Shown: positions 45,040-54,964 of the stretch, in pieces
Layout of the letters: each line of letters opens with the position of its first letter
Numbering within the stretch: the stretch's first letter is position 1
Source: Aliiroseovarius marinus
GTDB lineage: Bacteria > Pseudomonadota > Alphaproteobacteria > Rhodobacterales > Rhodobacteraceae
DNA length: 64,000 nucleotides
NCBI RefSeq assembly: GCF_004360145.1
Contig: NZ_ML178714.1
Location: 196,700 to 260,699 of the forward strand
Direction: 5' to 3'
Made by a program: the position numbers and the translations under genes
The notes under the pieces: generated by a model
Seen by the model: only the letters and a program-made list of their open reading frames with translations
What the model was told of the DNA's origin: nothing
Database searches by the model: none

Positions 45040-48000
45040 TGGCGACGATACTTCTTTCTGCCGTGGGTGCTGCGGCTGGTGCCTCGATTGGTGGCGGCGT
45101 TCTGGGGCTTTCTTCGGTGGTGATCGGCAAGGCGATCGGGGCCACGATCGGCCAAACCATCGACAATCGCATTCTGGGTGCAGGCTCTGACCCGATCGAG
45201 ACGGGGCGCGTGGATCGGCTGCGCATGAGCGGAGCGTCTGAAGGCACTGCGATCCCGATGATCTATGGCCGGGCGCGTTTGGGCGGGCAGGTGATCTGGT
45301 CGACCCGCTTCAAGGAAAACGCCACCACCACTGGGGGCAGCGGCAAGGGATTGGTTAAACCGCCGGAACCCGAGGTCACGACCTATAGCTACTCGATCAG
45401 TCTGGCTGTCGCCCTGTGCGAGGGCGAAATCACCCGGGTGGGCCGGATCTGGGCCGATGGTAACAAGGTCGAGAAAAGCGACCTGAACATCCGTGTTTAC
45501 AAGGGCACCGAAGACCAATTGCCTGACCCCAAGATCGAAGCCGTCAAAGGGGCCGGGAAAGCACCGGCCTATCGCGGGATTGCCTATGTGGTGATCGAGG
45601 ATTTGGATGTCACCCAGTACGGCAACCGCGTGCCGCAGTTCAGTTTTGAAGTCTTCCGCCCTGAGCAGCCCGATCAGGACAAAGAGGTCGCGCGCGGCAC
45701 ACAGGCCGTAGCGCTGATCCCGGGTACGGGGGAATACGCGATGGCCACGTCGAAGGTCCATTACAATGGTGGGCCGGGTGTCAGCGGCGGGTCGAACCTG
45801 AATAACCCGTCCGGCAAAACGGATTTCGTGACCTCGTATCGGCAAATGCGCGAGGAAATGCCCAACTGCAAGAACACGGCCCTGGTCGTGTCGTGGTTCG
45901 GGGATGACCTGCGCTGCGGATCGTGCCAGATCCAGCCTCGGGTCGAGCAACACGAGATGGATGGTAAATCCATGCCGTGGACCGTCAGCGGCGTGTCGCG
46001 TGCGCAGGCTGGGCTGATACCGCGGGATGACGACGACCGACCGGTCTATGGCGGCACGCCCTCGGATCAGGCCGTTAAGGAAGCGATTGAGTTTGCCTCG
46101 CGCCATGACCGCAAAACTACATTCTATCCCTTCATCCTGATGGAGCAGATGGAGGGCAATACACTGTTCGATCCCTGGTCTGCCCAGATCGGACAGCCTG
46201 CCTTGCCATGGCGCGGGCGGATCACCACCACGCTGGCGCCACATCACGCCGGGTCGCCGGATGGCACCTCTGGTGCAGTGTCGCAGGTCGATGCCTTTTT
46301 CGGAAATGCACAGCCCGGCGATTTCACCGTCACCGACGCAGGCGTGGACTATACCGGCCCGAACGAGTTTTCGTATCGCCGTTTCATCCTGCACTATGCG
46401 CATCTTTGCGCCGCTGCGGGGGGCGTGGATGCCTTCCTGATTGGGTCCGAGCTGCGCAGCCTGACCCAGATCCGGGGGCCGGGGAATAGCTTCCCGGTAG
46501 TCACACAGCTGATGCAGCTGGCCGACGATGTGCGCGGTATTCTGGGGGCTGAAACTAAGATCTCTTACGCCGCCGATTGGTCGGAGTATTTCGGTTACCA
46601 GCCACAGGACGGGACAGGGGATGTATTCTTCCACCTCGATCCCTTGTGGAGCCATGACGAGATCGATTTTATCGGGATCGACAACTATATGCCACTGTCC
46701 GATTGGCGCGATGGGTTCGAGCATGCGGATGCGTCCTATGAGGCGATCTATAACCTCGACTACCTCAAAGCCAATATCGAAGGCGGCGAGGGGTTTGATT
46801 GGTACTATAAGACTCCCGAAGCGCGGGAGTTGCAGATCCGTACTCCGATCACCGATGGTGCCCATGGCGAGGACTGGGTCTATCGCTATAAAGACCTGCG
46901 CGGCTGGTGGGAGAACTCGCACCATAACCGCATCGGTGGCGTGCGCGATGTGACCCCGACGGATTGGTTGCCTGGATCGAAACCCTTCTGGTTTACGGAA
47001 ATCGGATGCGCAGCGATCGACAAGGGCACCAATCAGCCGAACAAGTTCCTTGACCCCAAAAGCTCGGAAAGCTCGCTGCCGCGTTATTCAAGCGGGCGGC
47101 GCGATGACCTGATGCAGGCGCAATATCTACGGGCGATGTATGACCATTGGGGAGAGGTGGTGAATAACCCCACCCATAGTGCGACCGGCGTGCAGATGCT
47201 GGATATGAGCCGCGCCCATGTCTGGGCTTGGGATACGCGTCCCTTCCCGCAATTCCCCAACCGGAAGGGATTGTGGAGCGACGGTGCAAACTATGAGCGC
47301 GGTCACTGGTTGAATGGGCGTGCGTCGTCGCGGTCGTTGGCCTCGGTGGTCAGTGAGATCTGCGAGCGCTCGGGCGTGACGCGCTATGATGTGTCCAAGC
47401 TCTATGGCTTGGTGCGTGGCTATGTGGTGGATCAGATCAGTGGGGCGCGGGCAGCACTTCAGCCGCTCATGCTGGCCTATGGGTTTGAAGTATCGGAACG
47501 CGAAGGGGTTCTGATCTTTGCCTCGCGTACAGGGCGGCCCGACCACATCTTGGACCCCGAGAAGATGGCGCTGTCACCTGAACGCGACTCGACCCTTGAA
47601 CGTATTCGCGCGCCCGAGGCCGAGATCGCTGGGCGGGTTCGCTTGAACTATATCGAAAGCGGTGGGGATTATGACATCCGCGCGGTCGAGGCGATCTTCC
47701 CGGATGAAACCAGCTATACGGTGTCGACGTCGGAAATTCCGCTGATCCTGACCCGCGCCGAAGCGCGCGCCATCACCGAGCGCTGGCTCTCTGAGGCCCG
47801 CGTTGCGCGGGATAGCGCCAGCTTTGCCCTGCCGCCGTCGGAACTGTCCAAAGGGGCAGGGGATGTGCTGAAACTGGACACCGACGCCGGGACCGAGCAT
47901 TTCCGTGTGGACCATGTCGAGCACGCAGGTGTGCAGAACATCCGCGCCGTGCGCGTCGAGCCGGGCCTGTTCCTGCCGTCCGACAGTGTCGAGCCCGCGC

Positions 48001-48962
48001 CCGCCGTGACACCCTATGTCGCGCCGGCTCCGGTTTTCCCGATCTTCATGGATCTGCCTTTGCTGACCGGCGATGAAGTGCCACATGCGCCGCATGTCGC
48101 GGTCACAGCAGACCCTTGGCCGGGAAATATTGCGGTCTATCGCTCGGCCAGTGACAATGGTTATCGCCGGATTGACCGGGTGACCGCACGCTCGATCATT
48201 GGTGTGACAGAAACCGATCTATTTGCCGCACCTGCGGGTACGCTGGACCGTGGGCCCGCGGTGCGTGTGAAGCTCTCCTCGCCGTCCAACTTGTTCTCAG
48301 TCTCGGTCGAGGACCTTCTGAATGGCGCCAATGTTCTGGCGATCGGGGATGGTAGCCCGGACAACTGGGAGATCCTGCAGTTCGCGACGGCAGATCTTGT
48401 CGGCGAGCAGACCTATGACCTGAGCCTGCGTCTGCGTGGACAGCTTGGGACGGATGCAACCATGCCATCGTTGTGGCCGGTCGGCAGCTATGTGGTCGTG
48501 CTGGACGGTACGCAGGAACAGATCCCGCTGCGCTCTTCTGCCCGTGGGCTGAACCGCCACTATCGTGTTGGCCCGGCGCGCAAGGCTTATACGGATGAAA
48601 GCTATGTGCATGAAGAGCATGCGTTCGACGGCATCGGTCTGCGCCCCTATGCGCCCGTGCATCTGACCGCACGCGATGACGGCGGGGATCACCAGTTCAG
48701 CTGGATCCGGCGTACGCGGATTGACGGCGACCCCTGGGGCGAGGCCGAGGTGCCGCTGGGCGAAGTTGATGAGCGCTATCGTCTACGGATCCGAGACGGA
48801 GCCACCGTGCTGCGTGAGCTGGACGTCACCAGCTCCAGTTGGACCTATGACGCCGCGCTTCGCAGTGCCGATATGGTGCTTGGCACCTATATGCTCGACG
48901 TGGCGCAGATATCCGAGCGGTTCGGACCTGGGCCATATGCGCAGCTCCAGGTGACGCTCTAA
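45039..48962 (+). CDS. g15: GTA g15, tail-tip megatron protein
   Basis: A 1307-residue tail-tip protein, the largest in the cluster. The N terminus has a hydrophobic glycine-rich segment (LLSAVGAAAGASIGGGVLGL) as in RcGTA g15. Residues ~420-790 form the GTA TIM-barrel-like domain (YRRFILHYAHLCAAAGGVDA, SYAADWSEYFGY, DFIGIDNYMPLSDWRDG). Downstream is the phage-tail hub-like part (RVRLNYIESGGDYDIRAVEA). The C terminus probably holds receptor-contact domains. Length agrees with an intact gene. Confidence 0.96.
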   Translation: MATILLSAVGAAAGASIGGGVLGLSSVVIGKAIGATIGQTIDNRILGAGSDPIETGRVDRLRMSGASEGTAIPMIYGRARLGGQVIWSTRFKENATTTGGSGKGLVKPPEPEVTTYSYSISLAVALCEGEITRVGRIWADGNKVEKSDLNIRVYKGTEDQLPDPKIEAVKGAGKAPAYRGIAYVVIEDLDVTQYGNRVPQFSFEVFRPEQPDQDKEVARGTQAVALIPGTGEYAMATSKVHYNGGPGVSGGSNLNNPSGKTDFVTSYRQMREEMPNCKNTALVVSWFGDDLRCGSCQIQPRVEQHEMDGKSMPWTVSGVSRAQAGLIPRDDDDRPVYGGTPSDQAVKEAIEFASRHDRKTTFYPFILMEQMEGNTLFDPWSAQIGQPALPWRGRITTTLAPHHAGSPDGTSGAVSQVDAFFGNAQPGDFTVTDAGVDYTGPNEFSYRRFILHYAHLCAAAGGVDAFLIGSELRSLTQIRGPGNSFPVVTQLMQLADDVRGILGAETKISYAADWSEYFGYQPQDGTGDVFFHLDPLWSHDEIDFIGIDNYMPLSDWRDGFEHADASYEAIYNLDYLKANIEGGEGFDWYYKTPEARELQIRTPITDGAHGEDWVYRYKDLRGWWENSHHNRIGGVRDVTPTDWLPGSKPFWFTEIGCAAIDKGTNQPNKFLDPKSSESSLPRYSSGRRDDLMQAQYLRAMYDHWGEVVNNPTHSATGVQMLDMSRAHVWAWDTRPFPQFPNRKGLWSDGANYERGHWLNGRASSRSLASVVSEICERSGVTRYDVSKLYGLVRGYVVDQISGARAALQPLMLAYGFEVSEREGVLIFASRTGRPDHILDPEKMALSPERDSTLERIRAPEAEIAGRVRLNYIESGGDYDIRAVEAIFPDETSYTVSTSEIPLILTRAEARAITERWLSEARVARDSASFALPPSELSKGAGDVLKLDTDAGTEHFRVDHVEHAGVQNIRAVRVEPGLFLPSDSVEPAPAVTPYVAPAPVFPIFMDLPLLTGDEVPHAPHVAVTADPWPGNIAVYRSASDNGYRRIDRVTARSIIGVTETDLFAAPAGTLDRGPAVRVKLSSPSNLFSVSVEDLLNGANVLAIGDGSPDNWEILQFATADLVGEQTYDLSLRLRGQLGTDATMPSLWPVGSYVVVLDGTQEQIPLRSSARGLNRHYRVGPARKAYTDESYVHEEHAFDGIGLRPYAPVHLTARDDGGDHQFSWIRRTRIDGDPWGEAEVPLGEVDERYRLRIRDGATVLRELDVTSSSWTYDAALRSADMVLGTYMLDVAQISERFGPGPYAQLQVTL

Positions 48963-49265
48963 ATGCGGCCGGTGCTGCCCGGTGATGCGATGGCGGCGGC
49001 CTGTGCGCTTCTGGCGCTTGGGCCGCGTAGGCGCCCCGGTGCGATGCTGGCGATGCTACAGCGTGCTGATGCCGCGGATCGATATCGTCGGGCGCTGGGC
49101 CGGGTGCATCCGCGCTGGGGAAATGGCAGTTTGGGATCGGTCGCCATGTCCCTGCCGCGACAGGCCGAACCCTTCCACGATGATCCGGAGTTTCTGGACT
49201 GCCTTCTGACGGTCTATGCAGCGCTGAAAGCGCGCCATAAGCGCCTTATCCGGCGGCGCAGCTAA
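48963..49265 (+). CDS. Small GTA-linked protein of unknown function
   Basis: A 100-residue basic protein directly after g15, its ATG sharing bases with the g15 stop (TAAATG). Arg-rich segments (LALGPRRRPGAM, AALKARHKRLIRRRS) flank a block WGNGSLGSVAMSLPRQ. I know similar proteins trailing GTA clusters in Rhodobacteraceae, but no function. Its 3' end overlaps the convergent DksA-like gene by 20 bases. Confidence 0.75.
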   Translation: MRPVLPGDAMAAACALLALGPRRRPGAMLAMLQRADAADRYRRALGRVHPRWGNGSLGSVAMSLPRQAEPFHDDPEFLDCLLTVYAALKARHKRLIRRRS

Positions 49266-49584
49266 CGCATTTCGGGGCGGTGGGGTCCAGATCCAACCGC
49301 CCCTTCGCGATCTCTTCCCCGCAATCCTCGCAATAGCCGAACTCGTCTTCCTCGATCCGGGCCAAGGCTGCCATAATCCGTTGGCGCTGGGCGGTGCGGC
49401 GGGTCTGTGTGGCTTTAGCCATCGCCTGATTTTGCAGCGCATCCATCCGCGACAACCGCCCGACCGCCTGTTGATCCAGCGTCACCACCTTCTGTCCCTC
49501 AGCCCCACGCGCATCATCACGGTCAAGCTCGTCCAACTCGGACCGCAATCGCGCTTTGAATTTGGCAAGGTCATCTGGGGTCAC
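49246..49584 (-). CDS. DksA/TraR-family zinc-finger protein
   Basis: A 112-residue short DksA-like protein. An N-terminal helical hairpin (LAKFKARLRSELDELDRDDA) precedes the C4 zinc finger YCEDCGEEIAKGRLDLDP and CVSCA. DksA-type proteins enter the RNA polymerase secondary channel; short forms can act without ppGpp. It starts with GTG and has only a distant ribosome site, so the start is uncertain. It faces the GTA cluster and overlaps its last gene. Confidence 0.87.
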   Translation of the reverse strand: MTPDDLAKFKARLRSELDELDRDDARGAEGQKVVTLDQQAVGRLSRMDALQNQAMAKATQTRRTAQRQRIMAALARIEEDEFGYCEDCGEEIAKGRLDLDPTAPKCVSCAAG

Positions 49585-49668
49585 GAGAAATTCAGGCGCT
49601 TTCCGGCTTTGCTTTTTTGAAATTCAAGCCTATCTGGTGTATCCTAAGCGTGCAACGCAGGAGACATC

Positions 49669-50472
49669 ATGGCCGAGAAACGCGCAATCCTCACCCGGAT
49701 TGATCCGGTTTGGGATCGGATCACCGACGAAGCCAAGCAAGCCATCGCTGAAGAACCGCTTCTGGGCGGTCTGATCGGTGCCTGTGTGCTGCATCACAAA
49801 ACGCTGGAAAAGGCGCTGTCCTATCGCTTTGCCGCCAAGCTTAGCTCGAACGAGATGAGCATGGTGCTGCTGCGCGAGATTGCGGACGAAGCCTATGACA
49901 GCTGCGCCGAGCTGGCCGAGGCCGCCCGCGCCGACATCACGGCCGTTCTGGATCGCGACCCGGCCTGCCACCGCATGTTGCAGCCGGTCCTGTACTTCAA
50001 GGGCTTCCAGGCGATGCAGGCCTATCGTCTGGCGCATTACCTGTGGAAGGAAGGGCGCAAGGATCTGTCCTATTTCATCCAGATGCGCTGTTCCGAGGTC
50101 TATGGCATCGACATCCACCCCGGCGCGCGGATTGGTCGTGGCATCATGATCGACCACGCGCACTCCATCGTGATCGGTGAAACCGCTGTGGTGGGCGACA
50201 ATGTCTCGATGCTGCACTCGGTCACGCTGGGCGGGACCGGCAAGGAAGACGAGGATCGCCACCCCAAAATCGGCGACGGCGTGCTGATCGGTGCCGGCGC
50301 CAAAGTTCTGGGCAACATCAAGGTCGGGGACTGCTCGCGCATCGCGGCGGGTTCGGTCGTGTTGGAAGAAATTCCCTGCAACGTCACCGTGGCTGGTGTG
50401 CCTGCCAAGATCGTGGGCGAGGCTGGATGTGACTGCCCGTCGGTCGAAATGGACCAGACACTTATCCAATAA
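49669..50472 (+). CDS. cysE: Serine O-acetyltransferase
   Basis: A 267-residue CysE, acetylating serine for cysteine synthesis. N-terminal helices (EPLLGGLIGACVLHHKTLEK) are followed by the left-handed beta-helix with hexapeptide repeats and the active-site region DIHPGARIGRGIMIDHAHS and TLGGTGKEDEDRHPKI. The C terminus is short and ends in the tail DQTLIQ; in other bacteria an Ile-terminated tail binds cysteine synthase, here it ends in Gln. AGGAG precedes the start. Confidence 0.95.
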   Translation: MAEKRAILTRIDPVWDRITDEAKQAIAEEPLLGGLIGACVLHHKTLEKALSYRFAAKLSSNEMSMVLLREIADEAYDSCAELAEAARADITAVLDRDPACHRMLQPVLYFKGFQAMQAYRLAHYLWKEGRKDLSYFIQMRCSEVYGIDIHPGARIGRGIMIDHAHSIVIGETAVVGDNVSMLHSVTLGGTGKEDEDRHPKIGDGVLIGAGAKVLGNIKVGDCSRIAAGSVVLEEIPCNVTVAGVPAKIVGEAGCDCPSVEMDQTLIQ

Positions 50473-50594
50473 GTAGAGCTGCGCCGGTTGCCGTGCAGGC
50501 GATCGGCGGATTTCCGCAAATTTGCGCTAAATCAATGTAAAGCTTCAGAAGTTTCATCTAAAGAAGCCCAGTGACAACCTGGGAGACCCCGAAG

Positions 50595-50663
50595 ATGAAG
50601 CAAATCTGGCTTGCCACTGTGGTGGCGTTTTCTGCAGTGTTTCTTGTAGCAGTGGCCGGTTAA
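50595..50663 (+). CDS. Possible 22-residue membrane peptide
   Basis: MKQIWLATVVAFSAVFLVAV-AG is a basic start and one transmembrane stretch, in an otherwise empty 322-base gap after cysE. GGGAGA lies about 10 bases upstream, and a CCCAG / CTGGG hairpin precedes it (from about 50567). The size and composition fit the small bacterial membrane-peptide class. Translation is not proven; a random open frame of 23 codons is possible. Confidence 0.45.
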   Translation: MKQIWLATVVAFSAVFLVAVAG

Positions 50664-50750
50664 TCGTTGTGAAGACGACCTGAACCACGGGTCCAATCAG
50701 CACAACACTCAGAGGCAGAAAAGAAAGACCGCACAGACGGTCAAAAGACA

Positions 50751-50780
50751 AAAAGGGCGACGCATCCGCGCCGCCCTTTT
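50751..50780 (-). terminator. Intrinsic terminator after the AhpD-like gene
   Basis: Stem AAAAGGGCG / CGCCCTTTT (50751-50759, 50772-50780) extended by CGC / GCG. T-rich on both strands, so it may also end transcription from the cysE side. Confidence 0.85.
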
Positions 50781-50794
50781 GTGTGTCTGGGGGA

Positions 50795-51130
50795 TTAGGC
50801 CGACAGCTGGTCGAAGGCTTCCATCGCACGGGCGCCGTACATATAGGCGGGGCCTCCACCCATCAGGATAGTGACGGCCACGGTCTCGGCCACTTCTTCG
50901 CGGGTGGCACCTGCCTTGATAGCTGCACGAACATGAAATCCGATGCAGTCGTTGCACTGCTTGACGATCCCAATGGCGATGCACTGCAGCTCTTTGTCTT
51001 TCACCGACAGTGCTCCGTCGACCAACGCGGCCCTATGCATGGCGCGGAAGCCATTGGCACCTTCAGGGTGTGCGGCTGCAAAGGATTTGGTGTTTTTTGT
51101 TGTGTCGTCCAGCAGGGCTTTGAAGTCCAT
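50795..51130 (-). CDS. Carboxymuconolactone decarboxylase / AhpD-like protein
   Basis: A 111-residue AhpD-fold protein. I chose the ATG complementary to 51128-51130 (MDFKALLDDTTKNTK), with GGAGAG upstream. The redox-type CxxxxxCxxC-like block reads QCIAIGIVKQCNDCIGFH, with the CNDC motif and a histidine three residues on. This suggests alkylhydroperoxidase-like chemistry. It is downstream of pdhC on the same strand, and AhpD can link to lipoyl enzymes, but the connection is inferred. Confidence 0.88.
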   Translation of the reverse strand: MDFKALLDDTTKNTKSFAAAHPEGANGFRAMHRAALVDGALSVKDKELQCIAIGIVKQCNDCIGFHVRAAIKAGATREEVAETVAVTILMGGGPAYMYGARAMEAFDQLSA

Positions 51131-51225
51131 GAAGTCTCTCCGAAATTGAGTGTTCGGAAAAGCAAATGGCCCAAGGCGAGATGTCCCGCCTTGAGCCATG
51201 TCAATAAATTCGCGATTGCGAATGC

Positions 51226-52524
51226 TTATGCCAGCATCGACATCGGGTTTTCCAGATTGTCGACGATGGCTTGCAGCAGGTTCGCACCTACGGCGCCGTC
51301 AATCACGCGGTGATCGACCGACATGGTGACGCTCATCACCGTGGCGACCGTCAGTTCGCCATCAGCGCCCACAACGGGTTTCTTCACGCCCGAGCCGACG
51401 GCCAGAATGCCTGCATGCGGCGGGTTCACGATGGCGTCGAAATTGTCGATACCAAACATGCCCAGGTTCGAGATTGCAAAGCTGCCGCCCTGATACTCGG
51501 TCGGGGCCAGTTTGCGTTCACGCGCACGCGATGCCAGATCTTTCATTTGGGTCGAGAGGCTGGACAGCGACTTCTGATCGGCATCCTGCAGAACAGGAGT
51601 AAACAACCCACCCTCGATCGCGACGGCAACCGCCACGTCCGAGGCCTTCATCTGCAGCACACGGTCTCCAGCCCAAACGGCGTTGGCTTGCGGCACGGCT
51701 TGCAGCGCGTTGGCGACCGCTTTGATGATGAAGTCGTTCACCGACAGTTTCACACCGCGCGCTTCCAGCTGTTTGTTCAACTGGCTGCGGAAAGCCAGAA
51801 GGGCGTCCAGCTTGATGTCGCGACGCAGATAGAAATGCGGGATTGTCTGCTTGGCTTCCGACAGGCGGGCGGCAATGGTCTTGCGCATCCCGTCGAGGCT
51901 GATTTCCTCGTACTCGCGGTCCTGATACATGGCAGCCACCATATCGGCCGAGGGACCGGTGGGTGCTGCAGCAGCAGGTGCAGCCGCCGGAGCTGCCGCG
52001 GCAGGAGCCGCCTTCGGAGCTGCCGTTGCATTTTCCACATCCGCTTTCACGATCCGGCCTTTCGGACCCGATCCGGTGATCTGCGTCAGGTCCAGACCCT
52101 TGTCTGCCGCGATGCGACGTGCCAACGGTGACGCGAAAATGCGTGTACCATCAGCAGCTTGCGGGGCAGGGGCCGCCGGAGCAGCAGCGGGTGCCGCAGC
52201 CTCAACCGCTGCAGGAGCGGCCTCGGCTTCGGCAGCAGCAGGCGCTGCAGGTGCGCTTGCGGCGATGTCGTCCGCGCTTTCACCTTCTTCGATCAGCACG
52301 GCGATGGCAGTGTTTACCTTTACGCCTTCGGTCCCTTCCGCGATCAGAATCTTGCCGATGATACCTTCATCAACGGCTTCGAACTCCATCGTCGCCTTGT
52401 CGGTTTCGATTTCGGCCAAAAGGTCACCCGAGGCGACCTCGTCACCTTCTTTGACCAGCCATTTTGCCAGCGTGCCTTCCTCCATCGTGGGGGACAGGGC
52501 GGGCATCAGAATTTCGGTTGCCAT
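51226..52524 (-). CDS. pdhC: Pyruvate dehydrogenase E2, dihydrolipoamide acetyltransferase
   Basis: A 432-residue E2. One lipoyl domain (lysine in ETDKATMEF) is followed by an Ala/Pro linker, the peripheral subunit-binding domain ([17 protein letters not shown]) and the catalytic domain with the HxxxDG motif in [13 protein letters not shown]. It transfers acetyl groups to CoA in the PDH core. It starts 12 bases after the pdhB stop. The E3 gene lpd is not adjacent. Confidence 0.96.
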   Translation of the reverse strand: MATEILMPALSPTMEEGTLAKWLVKEGDEVASGDLLAEIETDKATMEFEAVDEGIIGKILIAEGTEGVKVNTAIAVLIEEGESADDIAASAPAAPAAAEAEAAPAAVEAAAPAAAPAAPAPQAADGTRIFASPLARRIAADKGLDLTQITGSGPKGRIVKADVENATAAPKAAPAAAAPAAAPAAAAPTGPSADMVAAMYQDREYEEISLDGMRKTIAARLSEAKQTIPHFYLRRDIKLDALLAFRSQLNKQLEARGVKLSVNDFIIKAVANALQAVPQANAVWAGDRVLQMKASDVAVAVAIEGGLFTPVLQDADQKSLSSLSTQMKDLASRARERKLAPTEYQGGSFAISNLGMFGIDNFDAIVNPPHAGILAVGSGVKKPVVGADGELTVATVMSVTMSVDHRVIDGAVGANLLQAIVDNLENPMSMLA

Positions 52525-52536
52525 ATCTCGGTCTCC

Positions 52537-53901
52537 TTAACGATAGGTTACAGCTTTGGCGGCATTCACCACTTCGTCGGTGGTCACCAGCGCCAGCTTT
52601 TCAAGGTTTGCTGCGTAAGGCATCGGAACATCCTTGCCGGTCATGTTGATCACCGGCGCGTCGAGGTAATCGAACGCACGTTCCATGATCTGAGCGGTGA
52701 TGTGGTTGCCAATCGATGCGACCGGCCAGCCTTCTTCCACCGTGATGCAGCGGTTGGTTTTCTGGACCGAGCGGATCACCGTGTCATAGTCAATCGGGCG
52801 CAGCGTACGCAGGTCGATCACTTCGGCCGAGATACCCTCTTCCGCCAGCTTATCAGCCGCTTCCAGAGCGTATTTCATGCCGATGCCGAAGCTGACGATG
52901 GTCACATCCGAGCCTTCACGCCAGATGCGCGCTTTGCCGAACGGGATGGCGTAGTCGTCCATCACCGGCACGTCGAAGCTTTGACCGTAAAGTAGCTCGT
53001 TTTCCAAGAAGACAACTGGGTTTTCTTCGCGGATCGCGGTTTTCATCAGGCCTTTTGCATCCGCTGCCGAATAGGGCATCGCCACGTAGAGACCGGGGAT
53101 CTGCGCATACCATGCGGCATAGTCCTGCGAGTGCTGGGCACCCACGCGGGCAGCCGCACCGTTCGGACCACGGAAGACGATCGGGCACGACATCTGGCCG
53201 CCCGACATATAGCGGGTCTTAGCGGCGGTGTTGATGATGTGGTCAATCGCTTGCATGGCGAAGTTAAAGGTCATGAACTCGACAATCGGTTTCAGACCGC
53301 CCATCGCAGCACCCGTTGCCAGACCAGCAAAGCCGTGCTCGGTGATCGGGGTGTCGATCACGCGCTTGGCGCCGAACTCGTCCAGCAGACCTTGGCTGAC
53401 CTTATAGGCGCCTTGGTATTCTGCGACCTCTTCCCCCATCAGGAAGACGGTGTCGTCGGCGCGCATCTCTTCCGCCATCGCGTCGCGCAAGGCTTCGCGC
53501 ACCGTGGTCGAGCGCATTTCGGTGCCTTCCGGGATTTCCGGATCAGACAGATCTTCCGAGGTGATGGGCTGTGCTGCAACCGGGGCGGCTGCCGGCGCAG
53601 CAGCAGCAGGGGCTTCCGCTGCCGGGGCAGGGGCCGCCGCGACGTCGTCTGCGCTTTCGCCTTCTTCGATCAGAACGGCGATGGGGGTGTTCACCTTCAC
53701 GCCTTCAGTGCCTTCCGCGATCAGGATCTTGCCGATGATGCCTTCATCAACAGCTTCGAATTCCATCGTCGCTTTGTCGGTTTCGATCTCGGCAAGGATG
53801 TCGCCCGATGCGACCTCGTCACCTTCTTTGACCAGCCATTTGGCCAGCGTGCCTTCCTCCATCGTGGGGGACAGGGCGGGCATCAATACTTCAGTAGCCA
53901 T
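52537..53901 (-). CDS. pdhB: Pyruvate dehydrogenase E1 beta with N-terminal lipoyl domain
   Basis: A 454-residue E1 beta subunit carrying an extra lipoyl domain (~1-85, lysine in ETDKATMEF) and an Ala-rich linker. The E1-beta core follows ([20 protein letters not shown], then [20 protein letters not shown]). This architecture is known from alphaproteobacteria such as Sinorhizobium and Zymomonas. The lipoyl domain differs from that of pdhC by only a few residues. It lies 24 bases after pdhA. Confidence 0.96.
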   Translation of the reverse strand: MATEVLMPALSPTMEEGTLAKWLVKEGDEVASGDILAEIETDKATMEFEAVDEGIIGKILIAEGTEGVKVNTPIAVLIEEGESADDVAAAPAPAAEAPAAAAPAAAPVAAQPITSEDLSDPEIPEGTEMRSTTVREALRDAMAEEMRADDTVFLMGEEVAEYQGAYKVSQGLLDEFGAKRVIDTPITEHGFAGLATGAAMGGLKPIVEFMTFNFAMQAIDHIINTAAKTRYMSGGQMSCPIVFRGPNGAAARVGAQHSQDYAAWYAQIPGLYVAMPYSAADAKGLMKTAIREENPVVFLENELLYGQSFDVPVMDDYAIPFGKARIWREGSDVTIVSFGIGMKYALEAADKLAEEGISAEVIDLRTLRPIDYDTVIRSVQKTNRCITVEEGWPVASIGNHITAQIMERAFDYLDAPVINMTGKDVPMPYAANLEKLALVTTDEVVNAAKAVTYR

Positions 53902-53925
53902 ATCGTGTTCTCCTCTGTCCTAGGC

Positions 53926-54927
53926 TTAGGCGTAAATATCGGTCCACAGCTCCTCGAGCGCGGGCTCGGGGCTGGTCTTCGAGAATTCGGCGGCGTCGTT
54001 TACAACGGCCTTGATCTCTTTATCGATGGCCTTGAGGTCATCCTCGGACGCATGTTTGCCCTGCAGCAGAAGCTCGCGCACATGTTCGATGGCGTCGCGT
54101 TCTTCGCGGACTTTCTGAACCTCTTCGCGGGTGCGGTACTTGGCCGGGTCCGACATCGAGTGGCCGCGGTAGCGATAGGTTTTCATTTCCAGAATGTAGG
54201 GGCCTTTGCCCGCACGGCAGTGCGCGGTCGCGCGTTCGCCTGCTTCTTTCACGGCCATGACGTCCATGCCGTCAACCGCTTCACCGGGGATGCCGAAGGC
54301 TTCGCCGCGGGTGTAAATATCAGGGGTCGAGCTGGCACGCTGCAGCGAGGTGCCCATGGCGTATTGGTTGTTTTCGATCACATAGATCACCGGAAGCTGC
54401 CATAGCGAGGCCATGTTGAAGCTTTCATAGACCTGACCTTGGTTGGCCGCACCGTCACCGAAATAGGCAAAGGTTACGCCGCCATTGTCAAGATACTTGT
54501 CTGCGAAGGCCAGACCGGTGCCGATTGGAACCTGCGCACCAACGATGCCGTGGCCGCCATAAAAGTGCTTCTCTTTCGAGAACATGTGCATCGAGCCGCC
54601 TTTGCCGCGCGAATAGCCGCCTTCGCGGCCCGTCAGCTCGGCCATGACGCCTTTCGGGTCCATGCCGCAGGCCAACATGTGACCGTGGTCGCGATACGAG
54701 GTCAGGCGCTTGTCGCCTTCTTTCGCGGCGGCTTCCAGACCGACAACAACGGCCTCTTGACCGATGTAAAGGTGACAGAAGCCACCGATCAGCCCCATGC
54801 CGTACAGCTGGCCCGACTTTTCTTCGAATCGACGGATCAACAGCATCTCGCGATAGTATTCGAGAAGCTCTTCTTTAGATGTGTTTGATTTTGCGGTCTT
54901 TTTCGGAGCGCTTTTCCGAGCTGCCAT
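53926..54927 (-). CDS. pdhA: Pyruvate dehydrogenase E1 alpha
   Basis: A 333-residue E1 alpha. The ATG complementary to 54925-54927 follows AGGAGGAGG. A Lys-rich N terminus (RKSAPKKTAKSN) leads to the ThDP-binding block GDGAANQGQVYESFN and NNQYAMGTS; the phosphorylation-loop region YRYRGHSMSDP is present. With E1 beta it decarboxylates pyruvate. First gene of pdhA-pdhB-pdhC, with a palindromic operator-like site upstream. Confidence 0.96.
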   Translation of the reverse strand: MAARKSAPKKTAKSNTSKEELLEYYREMLLIRRFEEKSGQLYGMGLIGGFCHLYIGQEAVVVGLEAAAKEGDKRLTSYRDHGHMLACGMDPKGVMAELTGREGGYSRGKGGSMHMFSKEKHFYGGHGIVGAQVPIGTGLAFADKYLDNGGVTFAYFGDGAANQGQVYESFNMASLWQLPVIYVIENNQYAMGTSLQRASSTPDIYTRGEAFGIPGEAVDGMDVMAVKEAGERATAHCRAGKGPYILEMKTYRYRGHSMSDPAKYRTREEVQKVREERDAIEHVRELLLQGKHASEDDLKAIDKEIKAVVNDAAEFSKTSPEPALEELWTDIYA

Positions 54928-54964
54928 GCGGCGTCCTCCTCCTGGCGTCATCTGGCTTAGAGTA

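Noticed and set aside
34957..49265. Prophage
   Set aside because: No integrase, repressor, replication, lysis or attachment sites are seen, and gene order and sizes match Rhodobacter-type GTA. The short tape measure also fits a GTA.
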